This document shows positions 60,901 through 64,000 of a stretch of DNA of 64,000 nucleotides, one piece after another. The notes beneath the pieces were generated by a model. That model searched no databases. It was not told the DNA's origin and worked only from the letters and a program-made list of their open reading frames with translations. This DNA comes from Guadua angustifolia (taxonomy: Eukaryota; Streptophyta; Magnoliopsida; Poales; Poaceae). How positions within the stretch are numbered: the first letter of the stretch is position 1; every line of letters begins with the position of its first letter. Position numbers and translations under genes: made by a program. The stretch is from the NCBI GenBank assembly GCA_036346375.1, contig CM070500.1, forward strand, positions 84,424,437 to 84,488,436, in the 5' to 3' direction.

Positions 60901-61409
60901 CATACAAGAAAGAGTTAGTCGATTTTGCAGATGCAAGGTATCTATCTGATCCCCATAATGGTCGATCACAAACTGGGTATGTTTTTACTTGTGGTGGCCT
61001 TTGCTATATCATGGCGTTCAATGAAACAGACTATAGCGGCAACATCATCTAACCATGCGAAATTTTGGCAATCCATGAAGCTAGTAGAGAATGTGTTTGG
61101 TTAAGAAATATGACAGGGCATATTAAAAGATCATGCGCCTACTTTTAGACAAGGAAGAGCCTACCATTATATATGAGGATAATGCAAACATGCATCTCTC
61201 AAGCTGAAGGAGGATATATCAAAGGGAGAGTGAAGCATATATCACCAAAATTTTTCTTCACTCATGACCTTCAAAAGGATGGTGTTACGAAGTCCAACAA
61301 ATTCGCTCATGTGAGAATCTCGCACGATTTATTCACAAAGGCACTTCCTATTACAACGTTCAAGAAATTGACCAAGTATGATTGGACTTTATCGATTCAG
61401 AGATCTTAA
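57936..61409 (+). pseudogene. Copia-2 pol, multiply interrupted
   Basis: Protease region with VVDSATTH (57967-57990), where the active-site DSGA motif reads DSAT. GAG-pre-integrase VWHDRLGHPG near 58390 with CVACSQGK near 58503. Integrase core GDICGPIH to SIRLDN, then frameshift near 58795 and continuing WGHAILHAASLIR. RT with YKARLVAQGFSQRPGIDYEE near 60002 and the catalytic IVDDLN near 60416. RNase H piece near 60930 (DARYLSDPHNGRSQTGY), and an end with KHISPKFFF and FTKALP near 61230-61350. Stops at about 60211 and 60766 and several frameshifts make it non-functional. Confidence 0.9.
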
Positions 61410-61537
61410 GTGATCGGGAGGAGTGAATATGTTATGTACTCTTTTCCCTTAACCATGGTTTTTTCCCCACCGGTTTTTCCTTGGTAAGGTTTTTAACGAG
61501 GCATACATATTCACAAATTAATGGACATCAAGGGGAG

Positions 61538-61824
61538 TGTTACAAAGTATTGTTTTAAATGGATGTCCATAACCCTTTTAGGAGAAACTCTCATGTATCA
61601 ATTGAAGGAGAAACTCCATGCCATTACTATGAAACCTACATAGTATCAATTCTTGTAACTTTTTATTTAGTTCAAACCTCTCATGTTACCTATAAATAGA
61701 GGGTTGTATACATGAAAGAATAGAACAAGAAAGAAAGAATTCCCTCTACTTCTACATTATTCATACTTTGAGTAATCCACTATATTGTTCATACTTTGGG
61801 TAATTCATTAGTTATTTTATATCA
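61538..61824 (+). repeat. 3' LTR of Copia-2 with polypurine tract
   Basis: CAAGGGGAG (61529-61537) precedes the LTR. The sequence is nearly identical to 56309-56596. Confidence 0.94.
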
Positions 61825-61829
61825 CAACG

Positions 61830-63166
61830 AACCAGATTTCACACGGAGCGGCGTAGCGCGGGATCCTATCTAGTACTATATATTATAATAGGGAGGAATG
61901 CAGCTCCACCACGCACGCCACGTCACCTTGCCTCGTGAATAGGTCCTTCGAAAAATTCAAAATTACATTTAAATCATTTCGATGGTTTTTAACAAAATGT
62001 ACCAAAAAACCAAAATTACATTTAGGTCCTCTCATCGGTTTTTAGCAAAATAGATCCAAAAAATTGAAATTATGTTTAGGTCTCAAGAAATCTGTTTTTA
62101 CCAGACTGGACCTGAAAAAAATGAAAATACGTTTAGGTCCCTCCGTGGTTTTCTAAAAAAAATCCCACAGATTCACCGACGATTTATAGCAATCCACATA
62201 CTCGCAGACGGCTTCTAGCAAACCTCTTTTTTAAAAAAAACCAAGAAAACAAAAAGGTTTTCTCGAAAAAAATCCCACAAATTTGCCGACGGCTTATAGC
62301 AATCCACAGATTCATCGACGGCTTCTAGCAGTCAATTTTTTTAAAAAACACAAGAAAATCGAAATTACACAAAAATTGAAATTACATTTAGGTCCCTCCA
62401 TGTATCTCCCAAAACAAATTCCATAGATTCGCCGACGGCTTCTAGCAATCCACAGATTTACCGACGACTTTAGTAACCCATTTTTTTTAAAAAAAAAAAA
62501 CCGAAATTATGCAAGAAAATTTTTTAAAAAATCCTACCAGAAAAAACGAAAATATGTTTGTGTCCTCATACCTTTTTCCGTAAGTAACTGTCGGACCAAA
62601 TTTCGCACTGCATACGGAGGGTCCGTGGAGTCCCAAATTCGTCGATGACTCATAACTAGCACATATTTAAAAAAACCCCCGAGAAAAAAACGAATATCCA
62701 TTTGTGTCCTCATACCCTTTTTCAGAAATATCTATTGAACCAAATTTCGGACCGCGCAGCATTGTGTGACCAAATTTTTTACAACGCAGCGTAGCACGTG
62801 ACTCTAGCTACCTTTTTTTTCATAAATAACCATTGGACTAAATTTTGCACGGCACAGTGTAGCGTGCGACCCTAGCTAGTATATTTAAGGCTGGAAGATT
62901 TGAAGTGTACTCAGTCCGTAAGATATGATTTTTTGTCAAAAAAGCTCCCTAAGAATTTTAAAATCACGAATAGGTCCTTCCACTGATTATTTTGCAAAAA
63001 GGACCCCGTTTCAACTCGGATGCTGGTTCTTTAAACCCAAAAGATTTAAAATTACATTTAGATCTGGTAAATATTTGTAATTACATTTAGGTCTTTCTTC
63101 CGTTTTTGCAGAAAAAACTCTAAAGTAAGATTTGTGCATCGTGGCGTAGCGCGCTATACTATCTAG
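61830..63166 (+). repeat. Cluster of Helitron-like repeats with several CTAG ends
   Basis: Candidate 3' ends with GCGTAGCGCG-type sequence followed by CTAG and T occur at 61870-61873, 62876-62879 and 63163-63166. Between them AAATTACATTTAGGTCC phrases and a GATTCGCCGACGGCTTCTAG phrase recur irregularly. There is no gene. The call rests on the shared ends; no clear 5' TC terminus was found. Confidence 0.5.
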
Positions 63167-63317
63167 TATATGTCATGTCTACATCATTCAGCACTCGTAT
63201 GACGCTCGTTAGAAGACTATTTCTGCAAATTATGTCCAACAGAGACTATTTTCATAAAATAATTTTATACGGCTAGTACAGTTAAAAATTCCCCGATTGC
63301 CCTACACTAGTTCTCTT

Positions 63318-64000
63318 TTTTTTGAACGAAAAGTGGCAGAAGTTCTGCCATGCATTAAAGGAGAAAGCAGAGTACATCCAACCGAGTAAGAAAGATAGAA
63401 ACCCGATCAAAACCGACAAGCCAGGCGACAAAAGACAAGAGAGAATATAACAAGCTACTAATGGGTGAGCGCTAAGCTATGTGAGTCTCAAATCAATGAA
63501 GCTCTGAAAAAACTAAATAACGGACACAAAGAGGAACGCCTAACATAAGAGAGGCGAGCCTGATGTATGTCTGACACTGAAGCCCGGAAAGACAATAGGG
63601 ACCCTCATGGATGTCGAATAGCGCGCGCCAAGAAAAGTGCTGCCCAATTTCCACATACCAAACTCCTAAAGGTAATATTCCCCATTTGGGAGATTTCTAT
63701 GTCACATCGCTACTTTTGTCGTATGAACATCCTGAACAATTCAGCTGAAAACCGAGAGAAAGGGTTGGTATTCATTGCTGAAGATTCACGCGTTTCTTTC
63801 CTTCCACAGATTCCAGCAAGTATATACTACAATGGTATCCACTGCTTATGCATGTTGCTTGTCACCGCTGTTAATTTGTCGCCACCGTGATGAAGGTGAA
63901 AGACCTGCGTGGGGGATAATGGAATTAGAACTGATCCGCTGGAAGACCTTCCTCCAAACCTGTTTGGTGTAAGGGCAGTAGAGCAGAAGGTGCACTGCAG
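63318..64000 (-). mobile_element. L1-type LINE 3' end, runs off the window
   Basis: On - the element ends with a poly-A tail (T run at 63311-63318 on +). The translation from 64000 downward reads HLLLYCPYTKQVWRKVF and then TCWNLWKERNA, the zinc-binding zf-RVT region at the C-terminus of plant L1 reverse transcriptases. Stops interrupt it. Its 5' part lies beyond the window, if present. Confidence 0.82.

Larger units (their letters stand above)
56309..61824 (+). mobile_element. Young but defective Copia LTR retrotransposon (Copia-2)
   Basis: The 5,516-bp element has 288- and 287-bp LTRs and a perfect 5-bp duplication CAACG (56304-56308 and 61825-61829). By eye the LTRs differ by about four substitutions and one 1-bp indel. 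Internally it has gag, protease, integrase, RT and RNase H pieces in order, each broken by stops or frameshifts. It lies inside a Helitron-like repeat. Confidence 0.96.

Overview
The window is nuclear DNA of a grass (Poaceae, most likely a panicoid). The evidence is a set of GC-rich first exons with GT-AG introns, a DYW-class PPR gene, a UGT73-like glucosyltransferase, and typical grass repeats: Copia LTR elements, a Tat-type Gypsy remnant with an antisense ORF, L1 LINE tails, a CACTA element and Tourist, hAT and Mutator MITEs. There is no sign of operons, prokaryotic signals or CRISPR.

Layout. 1-12.4 kb is intergenic and holds one complete but decayed Copia element (3689-8721), a 141-bp tandem duplication and a Tourist-like MITE. 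12.6-15.8 kb holds a six-exon gene on + for an 811-residue protein with an HNH-like motif, a coiled coil and a basic tail, preceded by three CACGTG boxes. Tail-to-tail with it, 16.1-22.6 kb on - is a three-exon NPH3-domain gene with a 4.9-kb first intron that contains degenerate repeats and a Mutator MITE. 22.8-36 kb is a repeat field: a PIF-like MITE, a hAT MITE, a CACTA element carrying a 5S rRNA-derived dimer, AT-rich tandem units hit by a LINE, and a possible Helitron end. 37.45-39.46 kb is an intronless DYW PPR gene. 42.44-44.00 kb is a UGT whose C-terminal part is frameshifted.

The DNA from the PPR 3' end to the UGT promoter (about 38.94-42.29 kb) recurs in the same order and orientation as four blocks between 44.65 and 55.79 kb. 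The copy is expanded by a hAT element, a truncated Tat-like retrotransposon (about 48.5-52.57 kb) and a 3-kb PIF/Harbinger-like element (52.608-55.641 kb). The rest is a Helitron-like repeat cluster (55.9-63.2 kb) interrupted by a young but defective Copia element (56.309-61.824 kb), then an L1 LINE 3' end on - that runs off the window.

Only three host genes look intact (HNH-like/coiled coil, NPH3-like, PPR-DYW). The UGT looks damaged. The genes do not form an evident pathway. The window's main interest is nested transposon structure: 5S-derived sequence inside a CACTA element, an antisense ORF in a Tat remnant, palindromic Mutator TIRs, and a duplication that leaves the UGT between direct repeats.
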